A stretch of DNA of 64,000 nucleotides from an uncultured bacterium (GTDB lineage: Bacteria > Armatimonadota > JACIXR01): positions 1-64,000 of the forward strand of contig CALITO010000008.1 of NCBI GenBank assembly GCA_938041455.1, in the 5' to 3' direction. Made by a program: the position numbers and the translations under genes. Positions within the stretch are counted from its first letter, which is position 1. Each line of letters opens with the position of its first letter. The notes beneath the pieces were generated by a model that was not told the DNA's origin, searched no databases, and saw only the letters and a list, made by a program, of their open reading frames with translations. Positions 1-8,789 of this stretch are shown in pieces.

Positions 1-588
1 CATCTCCAGGGGCAACTGCACGAGAGGGAAAGGTAGTTTCTCCCCCTCTACCCATTGCTTGCGCATTATCACGGCAAGACAGAAGAAGGAGAAGAAAACG
101 AGGAGTAGGAGAACCGACCATATCAAGAGGGGAGGAAGCCAATTGCCCCAGGGTATGGGCTCGCCGTAAAAATATCCCTCGTAATAGCCCCTGATTACCT
201 CCTGCTTCGGGGGTCCACCAGGGTCCCAGGGAACAAGCCATTTCTTTATGTGAGGGAAGAAAAGTTCCTCCCACTTGTTAACAGGATCAGCTAAATAATT
301 AACCCCTGCCATAGTGGGCATCAAATCTTCCATAAGCCCCCGGGAGGAAATCATAGAACTGATGAGCATCATACAGAAAACGATCGCCAGTTCCTGAGGA
401 GTTAGTGGTTTTTTAAGTTTTCTCAATACTTTGTTGAGGATTATCAGGAAAAAGAGCAAACCCACGACGACGGGAGGTAGTTGGAGAAAGCCTATCTGAA
501 TTGACTTAGTTACTAACTCCGCCCAGGAGACTATGAAAGAGGTAAGGGCGACGCAGAAGAGCCCGATTAGGAGGGAGCGGACTCTCAT
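1..588 (-). CDS. DUF6785-like multi-spanning membrane protein (3' end off window)
   Basis: An open frame of 196 codons runs from an ATG at 588 off the left edge, so only the N-terminal part is visible. It begins MRVRSLLIGLFCVALTS and has hydrophobic segments near residues 7-25, 36-53, 67-82 and 163-183, separated by a polar stretch rich in Trp, Pro and Tyr (about 95-160). The pattern, including the early PLTPQELAIVF-like segment, resembles the DUF6785/DUF6784 family of large membrane proteins with a faint oligopeptide-transporter look, common in Armatimonadota and Planctomycetota; no function is established. It starts 7 bp after the stop of the D-aminopeptidase gene and lacks a strong Shine-Dalgarno, which suggests translational coupling. 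The pairing with a peptidase would fit peptide handling, but that is inference. Confidence 0.65.
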   Translation of the reverse strand, partial: MRVRSLLIGLFCVALTSFIVSWAELVTKSIQIGFLQLPPVVVGLLFFLIILNKVLRKLKKPLTPQELAIVFCMMLISSMISSRGLMEDLMPTMAGVNYLADPVNKWEELFFPHIKKWLVPWDPGGPPKQEVIRGYYEGYFYGEPIPWGNWLPPLLIWSVLLLLVFFSFFCLAVIMRKQWVEGEKLPFPLVQLPLEM

Positions 589-595
589 TTTAATG

Positions 596-1399
596 TTATA
601 AGTTCCCCAAAAATCTCTCTATTGCCTCAACGATGTTGGCTCCCTCCACCTCTATAGCTCGCTCTTCTGCTTTTATTCCTTCTCTTCCCCTGTATCCCTG
701 CGCCATATCAGTTCTCAGGAATTCAATGCGTAAAACAACGGGTTCCTCTACTTTTAGTGGTTTTATTCTCCTCAAATTCAGGAGGGATTTTTTAGCGGAT
801 TCCCTTATGAGATCGCGGACTTTTCGGGGATTTAAGCATCTTGCGGATGTTCGGCTCAGTGCCCTTTTAACCGCCACGGTCTCTACTTCCTCACCAAGGA
901 GTTCCTTTGCCTCTTGGCAAACCGCATCGTCTCCTGTCACTAAGGTAACAGGGATGTCATAATAACCAGCGTAACCAGCTACGAAGGCGAGTTCCCCTAT
1001 TTTCTTTCCATTTAGATAGGCATTAACCCAACTTGAGGAGGACATCGTGTGCTCCAAGACACCTCTTGAACCTGCCATGGAGTGGAACCCTATGCAGAAG
1101 ATGGCATCCCACCCTTCTTCCACATAGGGGATATAGCGCCCCCAGGGTGAACCAACTATTACCTCCGCCTCGGGGTGGAGTTCTTCAAGGATCAAGTTGT
1201 AGGCATTGTTAGCCCCGTGTCCATCTAAGACGAGGATTTTCTCCGCTCCCGCTTCCAGCGCCCCTTCTATTGCCGAGTTGACCTCCCTTGTGAGGTAGAA
1301 CCTTGCCTCTTCATACATCGCATCTTGGGGTTGGAGAACTTGCCGAGGAAGCACGACACCCCCTACACCTTCAAGGTCCGTGAAGATATAGACTCGCAT
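596..1399 (-). CDS. M55 family D-aminopeptidase (DppA-like)
   Basis: This 267-residue protein is a peptidase of family M55, zinc enzymes that release N-terminal D-amino acids from short peptides such as cell-wall fragments. The family N-terminus is plain (MRVYIFTDLEGVGGVV), with the expected ligands Asp8 and Glu10, followed by His61 in DGHGANN, His106 in GFHSMAG and Glu136 in KKIGELA; His117 in LEHTMSS sits where the catalytic His of B. subtilis DppA lies. Length is normal for the family. A clear AAAGGAGG precedes the ATG by 7 nt. It lies 18 bp downstream of aspS and 7 bp upstream of the DUF6785 gene in one transcription unit. No signal peptide is visible, so it is probably cytoplasmic and may recycle imported D-amino-acid peptides. 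Confidence 0.88.
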   Translation of the reverse strand: MRVYIFTDLEGVGGVVLPRQVLQPQDAMYEEARFYLTREVNSAIEGALEAGAEKILVLDGHGANNAYNLILEELHPEAEVIVGSPWGRYIPYVEEGWDAIFCIGFHSMAGSRGVLEHTMSSSSWVNAYLNGKKIGELAFVAGYAGYYDIPVTLVTGDDAVCQEAKELLGEEVETVAVKRALSRTSARCLNPRKVRDLIRESAKKSLLNLRRIKPLKVEEPVVLRIEFLRTDMAQGYRGREGIKAEERAIEVEGANIVEAIERFLGNL

Positions 1400-1417
1400 A
1401 AAGGGGCCTCCTTTCTC

Positions 1418-3187
1418 TTATTCCTCTTCTATTTTCAAATGCAATTCCTTTAATTGGCTTTCATCGAGGGGGGCAGGTGCTTCAGTAAGGGGGCAGGTTC
1501 CCGTCTGAGTTTTGGGGAAAGTTATGACTTCCCTGATGGATTCCTCACCCAGGGCAAGGGCGACTATCCTGTCCAAGCCGAGGGCAATGCCACCGTGAGG
1601 TGGGGCACCATACTGGAAAGCCCTCAGGAGGAAGCCGAACCTATCCTCCGCCGTCCTCTCGTCCAAGCCAATTATCTGGAAGACCTTCCTCTGCAAATTG
1701 CTATCGTGAATCCTTATTGAACCTCCCCCTATCTCGCTTCCATTGAGAATGATGTCATAAATTTTGCCCCTCACCTTGAGAGGGTCTTTATCCAGGAGGG
1801 GAATATCCTCATCCAAGGGGGAGGAAAAGGGATGATGGGAAGGTTCTATCCTTTTCTCCTTCTCGTTATATTTGAAGAGGAAGAAATCGGTTACCCAGAG
1901 GGGATAGAAACCCTCCCTTTTCAATCTGAATTGCTCCCCAAGAGCACCTCTAACCCTGCCCAGAGCGGAACAGGCTATCTCCCAATCCTCCGCTACGAGG
2001 AGCAGTGTATCGCCTCTCTCGGCTGAAAGACGCTGGGCTAAGTTATGCAGTTCACCCTCTGTGAGGAACTTCGCCACACGGGAGGTCCTGAACTCCTCCC
2101 CCAGGGTTATGACAGCCAAGCCACTTGCTCCTTCCTCCTTCGCTAAATTCGTGAGTTTCTCTACCAACTGGCGGGTGAGGGGTATGGCTTGGGAGACACA
2201 TATACCTTTTATGCATTTCCCGTTTTTAACCGCCTCAGCGAATACTCGGAAGGAGGAGTTAGCAAGAATATCGCTTACATCTTTTAGTTCCATCCCGAAA
2301 CTTATATCGGGTTTATCGCTGCCGAAGCGCTCCATCGCTTCAACATAGGTCAGCCGAGGGAAGGGAAGGTAGAGTTCTATGTCAAAAGCCTCCTTGAATG
2401 CGTATTGGAGCATCCTTTCTGTGAGGTCCATAACATCCTCCCTATCTACAAAGGACATCTCTATGTCTATCTGGGTGAACTCGGGTTGCCTATCCGCCCT
2501 TAAATCCTCGTCTCGGAAACAACGGGCTATCTGGAAATACTTCTCTATACCGCTAACCATAAGGATCTGCTTCAGGAGTTGTGGGGATTGGGGAAGTGCG
2601 TAAAAGGAGCCGGGAATTAGCCTACTTGGAACAATGAAATCCCTTGCCCCTTCTGGTGTGCTCTTGATAAGAATGGGTGTCTCTATTTCCCAAAAGCCCT
2701 CCCTATCCATAAAATCCCTTACCGCTTTCGTGAATTTATAGCGGGAGTAAGTATATCTAACCATTTTTGGACGGCGGAGGTCTATGTAGCGATAGCGGAG
2801 GCGAGTTATCTCCTCAACCTCTATTTGGTCCCTTATGAGGAAAGGAGGAGGCAAGGCGGGGTTGAGTGTTTCAGCATATTCCACTATTACCTCCACTTCG
2901 CCAGTGGGGAGATTGGGGTTCTCCGTTCCCGGCGGTCTCCTCTGGACCTTTCCCTTTATCGCTATAACGAACTCGCTTTTCCATTCTTTCATTATCTCGT
3001 AAGCGGATGGCGATTTTTGGGGGTCACAAACCGCCTGCACTATCCCCGTCCTGTCCCGCACATCCACGAATATTAACCCCCCATGGTCCCTCACTCTATG
3101 CGCCCAACCCATCAAGACAACCTCTTTACCTATATCCTTGACGCTTATCTCTCCGCAACCACAGGTTTTCTTAAGATTCTTCATCAT
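1418..3187 (-). CDS. aspS: aspartyl-tRNA synthetase (bacterial type)
   Basis: A full-length 589-residue bacterial class II AspRS, charging tRNA-Asp in the cytoplasm. In order: the OB-fold anticodon-binding domain (about 1-115, GWAHRVRDHGG), class II motif 2 near 221-246 (ARCFRDEDLRADRQPEFTQ), the bacterial GAD insertion domain (about 290-410), and motif 3 near 532-556 (GIALGLDRIVALALG). The positions that separate discriminating from non-discriminating bacterial AspRS carry His35 and Gly87, as in the non-discriminating Pseudomonas aeruginosa enzyme, so it may also charge tRNA-Asn. It overlaps hisS by four bases (ATGA), the common bacterial hisS-aspS pair, and is driven by the promoter upstream of hisS. 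The ATG at 3187 is followed at once by a second ATG; either could be used. Confidence 0.97.
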   Translation of the reverse strand: MMKNLKKTCGCGEISVKDIGKEVVLMGWAHRVRDHGGLIFVDVRDRTGIVQAVCDPQKSPSAYEIMKEWKSEFVIAIKGKVQRRPPGTENPNLPTGEVEVIVEYAETLNPALPPPFLIRDQIEVEEITRLRYRYIDLRRPKMVRYTYSRYKFTKAVRDFMDREGFWEIETPILIKSTPEGARDFIVPSRLIPGSFYALPQSPQLLKQILMVSGIEKYFQIARCFRDEDLRADRQPEFTQIDIEMSFVDREDVMDLTERMLQYAFKEAFDIELYLPFPRLTYVEAMERFGSDKPDISFGMELKDVSDILANSSFRVFAEAVKNGKCIKGICVSQAIPLTRQLVEKLTNLAKEEGASGLAVITLGEEFRTSRVAKFLTEGELHNLAQRLSAERGDTLLLVAEDWEIACSALGRVRGALGEQFRLKREGFYPLWVTDFFLFKYNEKEKRIEPSHHPFSSPLDEDIPLLDKDPLKVRGKIYDIILNGSEIGGGSIRIHDSNLQRKVFQIIGLDERTAEDRFGFLLRAFQYGAPPHGGIALGLDRIVALALGEESIREVITFPKTQTGTCPLTEAPAPLDESQLKELHLKIEEE

Positions 3188-4428
3188 TTTATTAACTCCT
3201 TTATTGCCTCCTCCAGAGAGATTTCCCTCTGGCTTCCCTCTCGCATATCCCTTAAAACCGCGCTCCCGTCACTTTTGAGAATTAGAGTATGTCTTGCCTG
3301 CAGTCGGTTCGCCTGCCTGAGTTGGGATTTCAAACTCTTCCCCTGATAATCCATATCCGCCTTGATACCTTTTCCTCTCAGTTCCCTAAGGAGAATGAAA
3401 GCCCTATCCCTAAGCCGCTCTTCCTGAAAAGCGAGGAAAACATCCAGCCCTTGCCCAATTTGGGGGACATCCTCACCAAGAGAGAGAAGGATTCGCTCTA
3501 AACCAATTCCCATTCCCACCGCAGGTGTGGGAGGACCCCCCAGTTGCTCCACTAATCCATCGTATCTTCCCCCTCCGCAAACGCTGTTCTGCGCTCCTAA
3601 TTTCCTTGATACTATTTCAAAAGCGGTTTTGGTGTAATAATCCAACCCCCTCACCAAATTAGGGGCTAATTCAAAAGAAACACCGAGCTCCCCGAGCAGT
3701 TCCTTTAATTTGGCGAAATGAGAGGCACAATCATCGCAAAGGAAGGTATAGATAGGGGGAGCCTCTTCGGTGACTGCTTTACAACTCTCTTTTTTACAAT
3801 CAAGCACTCGCAGGGGGTTGACTTCTAAACGCCTTCGGCAATCCTCGCAGAGTTCTTGCTTGCGAGGTAGGAGGAACTCTCTCAGTTTTTCAATATAAGA
3901 AGGTCTGCAGATTGGACAGCCAACACTATTCAGATAAAGTTCCTTTTCTTTTATGCCCACAAGATCAAGGAAATGATAGGCGAGGTATATCACCTCCGCA
4001 TCCAGATAGGGGCTCTTAGAACCTACTGCCTCAACTCCCATCTGGTGATGTTCTCTAAAGCGTCCCGCTTGGGGGCGTTCGTAACGGAAGAGGGAGGCAA
4101 TATAATAGAACTTGGAGAAAGGCTGGGTCACATATAGTCCGTGTTCTATGTAAGCACGCACGACGGAAGCCGTTCCCTCCGGGCGCAGGGCGAGGGTTCT
4201 CCCACCTCTATCTTGAAAGATATACATTTCCTTGTTAACTATGTCGGTGTCCTCCCCAATACTGCGGGTGAAGAGCCCCGCTTCTTCAAAAGTGGGAGTG
4301 CGTATCTCTTTATAACCGAAGGTCTCCGCCACCTTGCGAAACAGCGCCTCTATGTGATGCCAGAGAGCTGATTCCTCAGGTAGAGTGTCCTTCGTCCCAC
4401 GGGGAGCGGAATAGATACCCTTGCTCAT
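3184..4428 (-). CDS. hisS: histidyl-tRNA synthetase
   Basis: A 414-residue class II HisRS that attaches histidine to tRNA-His. Motif 2 is at about 114-136 (FRYERPQAGRFREHHQMG), the two HisRS signatures are LVRGLDYYTKTAFEI (258-272) and CGGGRYDGLVEQLGG (284-298), and motif 3 is GMGIGLERIL (305-314). The C-terminal anticodon-binding domain follows from about 325. The insertion domain at 170-235 holds four Cys pairs (171/174, 194/197, 211/216, 231/234), a zinc-ribbon-like layout seen in many bacterial HisRS. It is the first gene of hisS-aspS-M55-DUF6785 and has a promoter-like sequence just upstream. Length and motif order are normal. Confidence 0.97.
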   Translation of the reverse strand: MSKGIYSAPRGTKDTLPEESALWHHIEALFRKVAETFGYKEIRTPTFEEAGLFTRSIGEDTDIVNKEMYIFQDRGGRTLALRPEGTASVVRAYIEHGLYVTQPFSKFYYIASLFRYERPQAGRFREHHQMGVEAVGSKSPYLDAEVIYLAYHFLDLVGIKEKELYLNSVGCPICRPSYIEKLREFLLPRKQELCEDCRRRLEVNPLRVLDCKKESCKAVTEEAPPIYTFLCDDCASHFAKLKELLGELGVSFELAPNLVRGLDYYTKTAFEIVSRKLGAQNSVCGGGRYDGLVEQLGGPPTPAVGMGIGLERILLSLGEDVPQIGQGLDVFLAFQEERLRDRAFILLRELRGKGIKADMDYQGKSLKSQLRQANRLQARHTLILKSDGSAVLRDMREGSQREISLEEAIKELIK

Positions 4429-4439
4429 AGATATAAAAT

Positions 4440-4468
4440 TTTAAAAACCTACTAACCCTTTGTCAAAA
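4440..4468 (-). promoter_or_regulatory. sigma-70-type promoter for hisS-aspS operon
   Basis: On the minus strand, TTGACA (4468-4463) is followed after 17 nt by TAAAAA (4445-4440). The -35 is perfect, the -10 is weaker. It lies in the only non-coding gap between the GH2 gene and hisS and would give a transcript with a very short leader (about 10 nt) before the hisS ATG. Confidence 0.5.
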
Positions 4469-4502
4469 ATGTGGTTTCCCCCTATTTCCCTAAACTCCAT
4501 CA

Positions 4503-7500
4503 TTAATACACATATATCTCGTGAATTGACCAGAAGAGAACTGGATGAGAACCAAGCTGGGTTATCTTTATATATCGTGCCTTGACCCTCTCAAAGCCTA
4601 TCCCTAAAACGCCTTCCCATTGCCTTTTCTCTACCTCCTCAGCGTTCAATTCCGCTACTTTTTGCCAGTTTACTTTGTCCAGCGACACCTCCACCCTGCA
4701 TCCCCTCGGATAATCCCCCGGCGAAAGCCGAAAATCCCAAATCAATTGGCTTATCTCCTCTTCCCCACCTATATCCAATATATAATACATACCCGGCTCC
4801 ATTGGTCTATTTGAAGACCAACGGGTATTTATATTCCTGTCAAAGGCCATCTCCTCGCCCCCTGAGGGATTCCCTTCGCCTACCCACCCAGAGGCGCCGA
4901 TTTCTCTTAACTTCCCCTCGGGAGGTATGAGGGAATAGCGAAGGACCTCTATAGGGTTGCTACTCTCATCTACGATCCTCGCGCATAATCCCCATTCCCC
5001 CCTCAATTGCGTTACCTTAAACAAGAGTTTATGCCATCCTGCCTCAAGTTGTAGAGGTATTTTGTCGGAGTCGGGAACGAGGGGACGAACAGCGGGATTC
5101 CTCCATATCTCCTTCCCATCAAACCAAATGGCAAGCGAGTCATCACTACCTACCAGAAGATAGGCGTCTCTCTTCACAGGCGAGTAGAAATAAAAACCCG
5201 CGTAAGCGGTTGCAAAGGTCTTATCCCACATATCCCTAAAATTGAGGGGCGAATCAACAATCCCACGCCATACCCTACCTCCACTTACCGTCATCTCCTG
5301 AGGAATCGCTTCCTCCTCGCTTATGAACTTCTCCCCAAGCATTTCAAGATTGTCCCCACCTTCAAAAGGACCGAGCACAAGCCACCTAATTATATATCCG
5401 TTCTCATCTACATATAACTCGGGTATGCCTTGAGGTTTCATCTCTATTCCCAAGTTAGACAAGATAAGAGAAAGCACGGTGAGGAATTTGGGATATGTGG
5501 GTATAACATTCATTCCGCTTATTATCAATTTGCCTTTCCCCACTTCCATCTCACCGAGAACGCATTTAGGTGGTAGCGCCTCTCTTTCCAACTCCGCTTT
5601 AAGTATGGCGGCGGTCTTCACATTCTCACCTTGCCAGCACCACTTTCGCCAATCCGTTAGGGGAGTGATGAGAAGGGGTTTGATTTTGCCCTCTAAATAA
5701 TGATTGACGATGCTCCTCATCTTGTTTTTCTCCAACCAAAAAAGCCAATCCAAGTAAATCCCTTCTGTAAGCTTCTCCTTCCCTGCTCTAATCAACTGCA
5801 CCTCCTCTCTATAGGGAATTATTCTTATAGGATGGGGGAGCACCTCGTTGAGTGTCTTCTCGTTGTCCGGGGAGGGATTAAGGAGTAGCAGAGTGCCACC
5901 TCCTTGAAAGAACTCCTTTAAAATTGTAGAGGAAGGGAGATTTCTACCGGTGGCGATTGCGATATCCACGCTGTGTAGCTCCGTCTCCCTTATTCTTCGA
6001 GCATTGAGCCCCAGGGTGCTTAGAGTTATTGCCAGAGGCTCCATAGAACGAATCAATAGCCCCACCTGGGGGTAATCGTTGGGTGTGAGGGAGTGAAGGT
6101 ATTCCACACAATTCAAGAAGAGGAATAGAGCAGATGGCTCTTGCTGGATTTGATTTAATATATCCATCTCGCTTAGGATAATTGTCCCTTTGCCTCTTTT
6201 TATCTCCAGAAGGGCAACATTTCCCTCTCCCGAGAAGACGATGGGTTTAGCGGTTCCCAAAATTGGGGGGGTGAAGCCGCCGTTGGCTACCTTTCCTCCC
6301 CTCCAGAAAGATAGTTCTCTTTCCTCCATATTCTTAAGGACTGGATGTTCGAAGGGAGCAAACGCCCGCCTTATGGGATAGAGGCTGAGGGATAGCTTCA
6401 ATAGTTCAAAAAGAGGGGGTGAATTCTCCAAAATTAACGCTTTGCACCCCTCCTCCACTTTCGCTAATAGTTCACCTGCCTCCTCAGAGTTTAGTTGCCT
6501 CGTGACAATTAACACGCTTGGCGGTTGGAGAGATTTTATATCATTGATGCTTTCGGCTGAGAAGGGTAAGCGAGAAGCATCCCCCAGTAAGAGGAAAGGA
6601 TGAGATGGTTTAAGACCGCGGGGAAAGAGGGAAAGTTTGTAATTCTCCTCCCTAATCTTCTGCCAGCCCTTGTTTTCCTTCCAAAGGGTTATTTTCATTT
6701 CCAGCACTTCCTTCTCCTCAACATCTGGGAGGACAAAGGAGAAAGACAAATCCCTATGCTCTCCTGCGGACAGGGCAAAAGCGATGGCTTGGGAGAGTAT
6801 CTTTTCTCCTTTTCTAAATACCTCGCAGCGCAGTTCCAATTGGGAATCGCTCGTTATGTCATTGAACACAACGAAGGAAGGGGAGACCTTTTCGCCCCCA
6901 AAGAAGGAGGAATGCCTCTCGTTTTGAAAAAAAGTGATGGGTTGGAGGAGTTCCTTTATATAGGGATAGAGGGCATTTGGCTTATAGGGGGGTATGGTAG
7001 GGTCGTAGCCGGGATTTAATGTGGTGGAGAAAGGTCCCCATCTTTCCGGTTTGACTCCCGGAGCTTCTAAGTCTTCATAGGTGAGGAGGCGGGAAATGGG
7101 CAAGGGTTGAAGAGAATACCAAACCATATTGAAAGGTGTTACCTGCTGAGCCCAACGGCGATAACGAGGTAGGAGGTCTCTGAGTTCCTCGCCTACCCCT
7201 TTCAAGCGGTTGGTAAAGTTCAGATACACACTTTCTCCTCCCACGGGAGCGACCTCTGGGGGTGTGGAGTAAAACATAGAACCCGCTTCACCTATCGTGA
7301 TTGGCTTAGTTGTATTAAGAGGATCGGGCCCCGGATAATGCAAACTGAAGATTTCCCCTTTGCCACCCAAGTCTTCGTCTCCATCGGAAGAAACGGGGCG
7401 GGTTCCATCAAGGGATTTTATCTCTTGTGCCAATTCGTAAACTTTGGAGAGAAGCCAATCAAGGGAAGGAGCTCCATCGTTAGGGTTGACGCCGTGGGCA

Positions 7501-8774
7501 GCCTTTATCTCGTTAGCAACGCTCCAAATCACCAGGGAAGGATGGTTTCTATCCCTCAGCACGAATTCCCTTATATGTTCCTTTGCCCTCCTCCAAAAAT
7601 CCTCATTGTAGAGAAGGTTACAGGCAGAGGCCCAGATGGCGCTCTCACCCGTTATCAAGATCCCCTCCTCATCCGCTACATCAAGGTAAAACGAGGGATA
7701 TACCTGAGCGTGAAGGCGGATGTGATTTAATCCCGTCTCCTTGGCTAACCTGAACCACAACTTAGCATAACTCGGCATTTGATAGGGGATACCCATATAA
7801 TGCCAAGCATCGCCCCTTAACTTGATCCTTTTTCCGTTGAGATAGAAGTTGTTCCCCTCTATCCAAAATTCCCTGAAACCGAAGCGAAGGCGCACCTCAT
7901 CGTTGAGATGCGAGTTGCGGATAGAGGCAATAAGGGTGTAGAGATAAGGGTCATCGGGAGACCACAAGCGAGGATTATCCCAGAGAAGGGAAAATCGCAC
8001 CTCTTTCCTCTCACCCCCTCTTATCACTAACCTCTGAGGGGTAATGTGAAAGGGGACTTCTATGCCTTCTTTATCAATCACATTTAGAGAAACATCTAAG
8101 TCCTCCCTTCCGGAAGACTTATTGGTAATCCAAAGGGTAACTTTTAACTGTCTATTGCGATAAGATGTTTGGACGAATACATCGTCTATGAACAGGGGAG
8201 GGCGGGCAAGGAGATATACATCCTGCCATATTCCCCTTATATGTTCTCCCCAAAAGGAACCCCAAGGATAAGGGGTAAGCCCTCCTATATTGTAGAAACT
8301 TCTATCCTTCACCCCTACCAAAAGCTCGTTTTCTTTAGGGTTAACTAAATCGGTTATATCAAATTCAAAAGGTGTGAAACCACCTTCGTGGGAACCAGCC
8401 TTCTTACCATTTACATAGACCTCACAATAGTAGTGAACAGCTTCAAAGCGGAGGAAAAGGCGCATTCCTTCCATAACAGGGGGAATGGTAAAGGTTCTCC
8501 TATGCCAACCTATATGGTAATTTTCCCATTCGGAGGGATAAGAAGGATAAAAGGCGAAGTCTCCCCCTATGCCACGGGAGAAGGAATTGACATTCCAGGG
8601 CGAAGGGATGCGTATGGGAACTTTATCCCAGTTACCCCCGGGGAGGGTGAATTCTCCCTCTTGCCCCTGAAACTGCCAGTTACCATTGAGGCAGAGGCGG
8701 GGGCGAGTGGGAGAGAGCCATTCGACTTCCCCAGCGAAAAGGAGAGAGGAGATAAGCAATAGAATAATGCGCAT
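4503..8774 (-). CDS. giant secreted glycoside hydrolase family 2 enzyme
   Basis: About 1,423 residues, beginning with a signal peptide (MRIILLLISSLLFAGEVEW). It holds a GH2 sugar-binding jelly roll (about 30-195), an immunoglobulin-like domain (about 200-305) and a TIM barrel (about 310-640) with the acid/base glutamate in VIWSVANEIKAAHG (Glu425 counted from the GTG at 8783) and the nucleophile glutamate in ITIGEAGS (Glu499). The long C-terminal half includes a ThuA/amidotransferase-like region, a PA14-like segment (about 1160-1280, VGSDDSLAIWFDGKEIW) and a final discoidin-like carbohydrate-binding domain (about 1290-1426). Substrate is not predictable: beta-galactoside, glucuronide or mannoside are all possible. 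The start is the ATG at 8774, about 6 nt after AAGGTG; GTG 8783 and ATG 8780 overlap that ribosome site. It is the last gene of a long minus-strand run, 15 bp after mutS2. Confidence 0.88.
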   Translation of the reverse strand: MRIILLLISSLLFAGEVEWLSPTRPRLCLNGNWQFQGQEGEFTLPGGNWDKVPIRIPSPWNVNSFSRGIGGDFAFYPSYPSEWENYHIGWHRRTFTIPPVMEGMRLFLRFEAVHYYCEVYVNGKKAGSHEGGFTPFEFDITDLVNPKENELLVGVKDRSFYNIGGLTPYPWGSFWGEHIRGIWQDVYLLARPPLFIDDVFVQTSYRNRQLKVTLWITNKSSGREDLDVSLNVIDKEGIEVPFHITPQRLVIRGGERKEVRFSLLWDNPRLWSPDDPYLYTLIASIRNSHLNDEVRLRFGFREFWIEGNNFYLNGKRIKLRGDAWHYMGIPYQMPSYAKLWFRLAKETGLNHIRLHAQVYPSFYLDVADEEGILITGESAIWASACNLLYNEDFWRRAKEHIREFVLRDRNHPSLVIWSVANEIKAAHGVNPNDGAPSLDWLLSKVYELAQEIKSLDGTRPVSSDGDEDLGGKGEIFSLHYPGPDPLNTTKPITIGEAGSMFYSTPPEVAPVGGESVYLNFTNRLKGVGEELRDLLPRYRRWAQQVTPFNMVWYSLQPLPISRLLTYEDLEAPGVKPERWGPFSTTLNPGYDPTIPPYKPNALYPYIKELLQPITFFQNERHSSFFGGEKVSPSFVVFNDITSDSQLELRCEVFRKGEKILSQAIAFALSAGEHRDLSFSFVLPDVEEKEVLEMKITLWKENKGWQKIREENYKLSLFPRGLKPSHPFLLLGDASRLPFSAESINDIKSLQPPSVLIVTRQLNSEEAGELLAKVEEGCKALILENSPPLFELLKLSLSLYPIRRAFAPFEHPVLKNMEERELSFWRGGKVANGGFTPPILGTAKPIVFSGEGNVALLEIKRGKGTIILSEMDILNQIQQEPSALFLFLNCVEYLHSLTPNDYPQVGLLIRSMEPLAITLSTLGLNARRIRETELHSVDIAIATGRNLPSSTILKEFFQGGGTLLLLNPSPDNEKTLNEVLPHPIRIIPYREEVQLIRAGKEKLTEGIYLDWLFWLEKNKMRSIVNHYLEGKIKPLLITPLTDWRKWCWQGENVKTAAILKAELEREALPPKCVLGEMEVGKGKLIISGMNVIPTYPKFLTVLSLILSNLGIEMKPQGIPELYVDENGYIIRWLVLGPFEGGDNLEMLGEKFISEEEAIPQEMTVSGGRVWRGIVDSPLNFRDMWDKTFATAYAGFYFYSPVKRDAYLLVGSDDSLAIWFDGKEIWRNPAVRPLVPDSDKIPLQLEAGWHKLLFKVTQLRGEWGLCARIVDESSNPIEVLRYSLIPPEGKLREIGASGWVGEGNPSGGEEMAFDRNINTRWSSNRPMEPGMYYILDIGGEEEISQLIWDFRLSPGDYPRGCRVEVSLDKVNWQKVAELNAEEVEKRQWEGVLGIGFERVKARYIKITQLGSHPVLFWSIHEIYVY

Positions 8775-8789
8775 CTTCATCACCTTATT

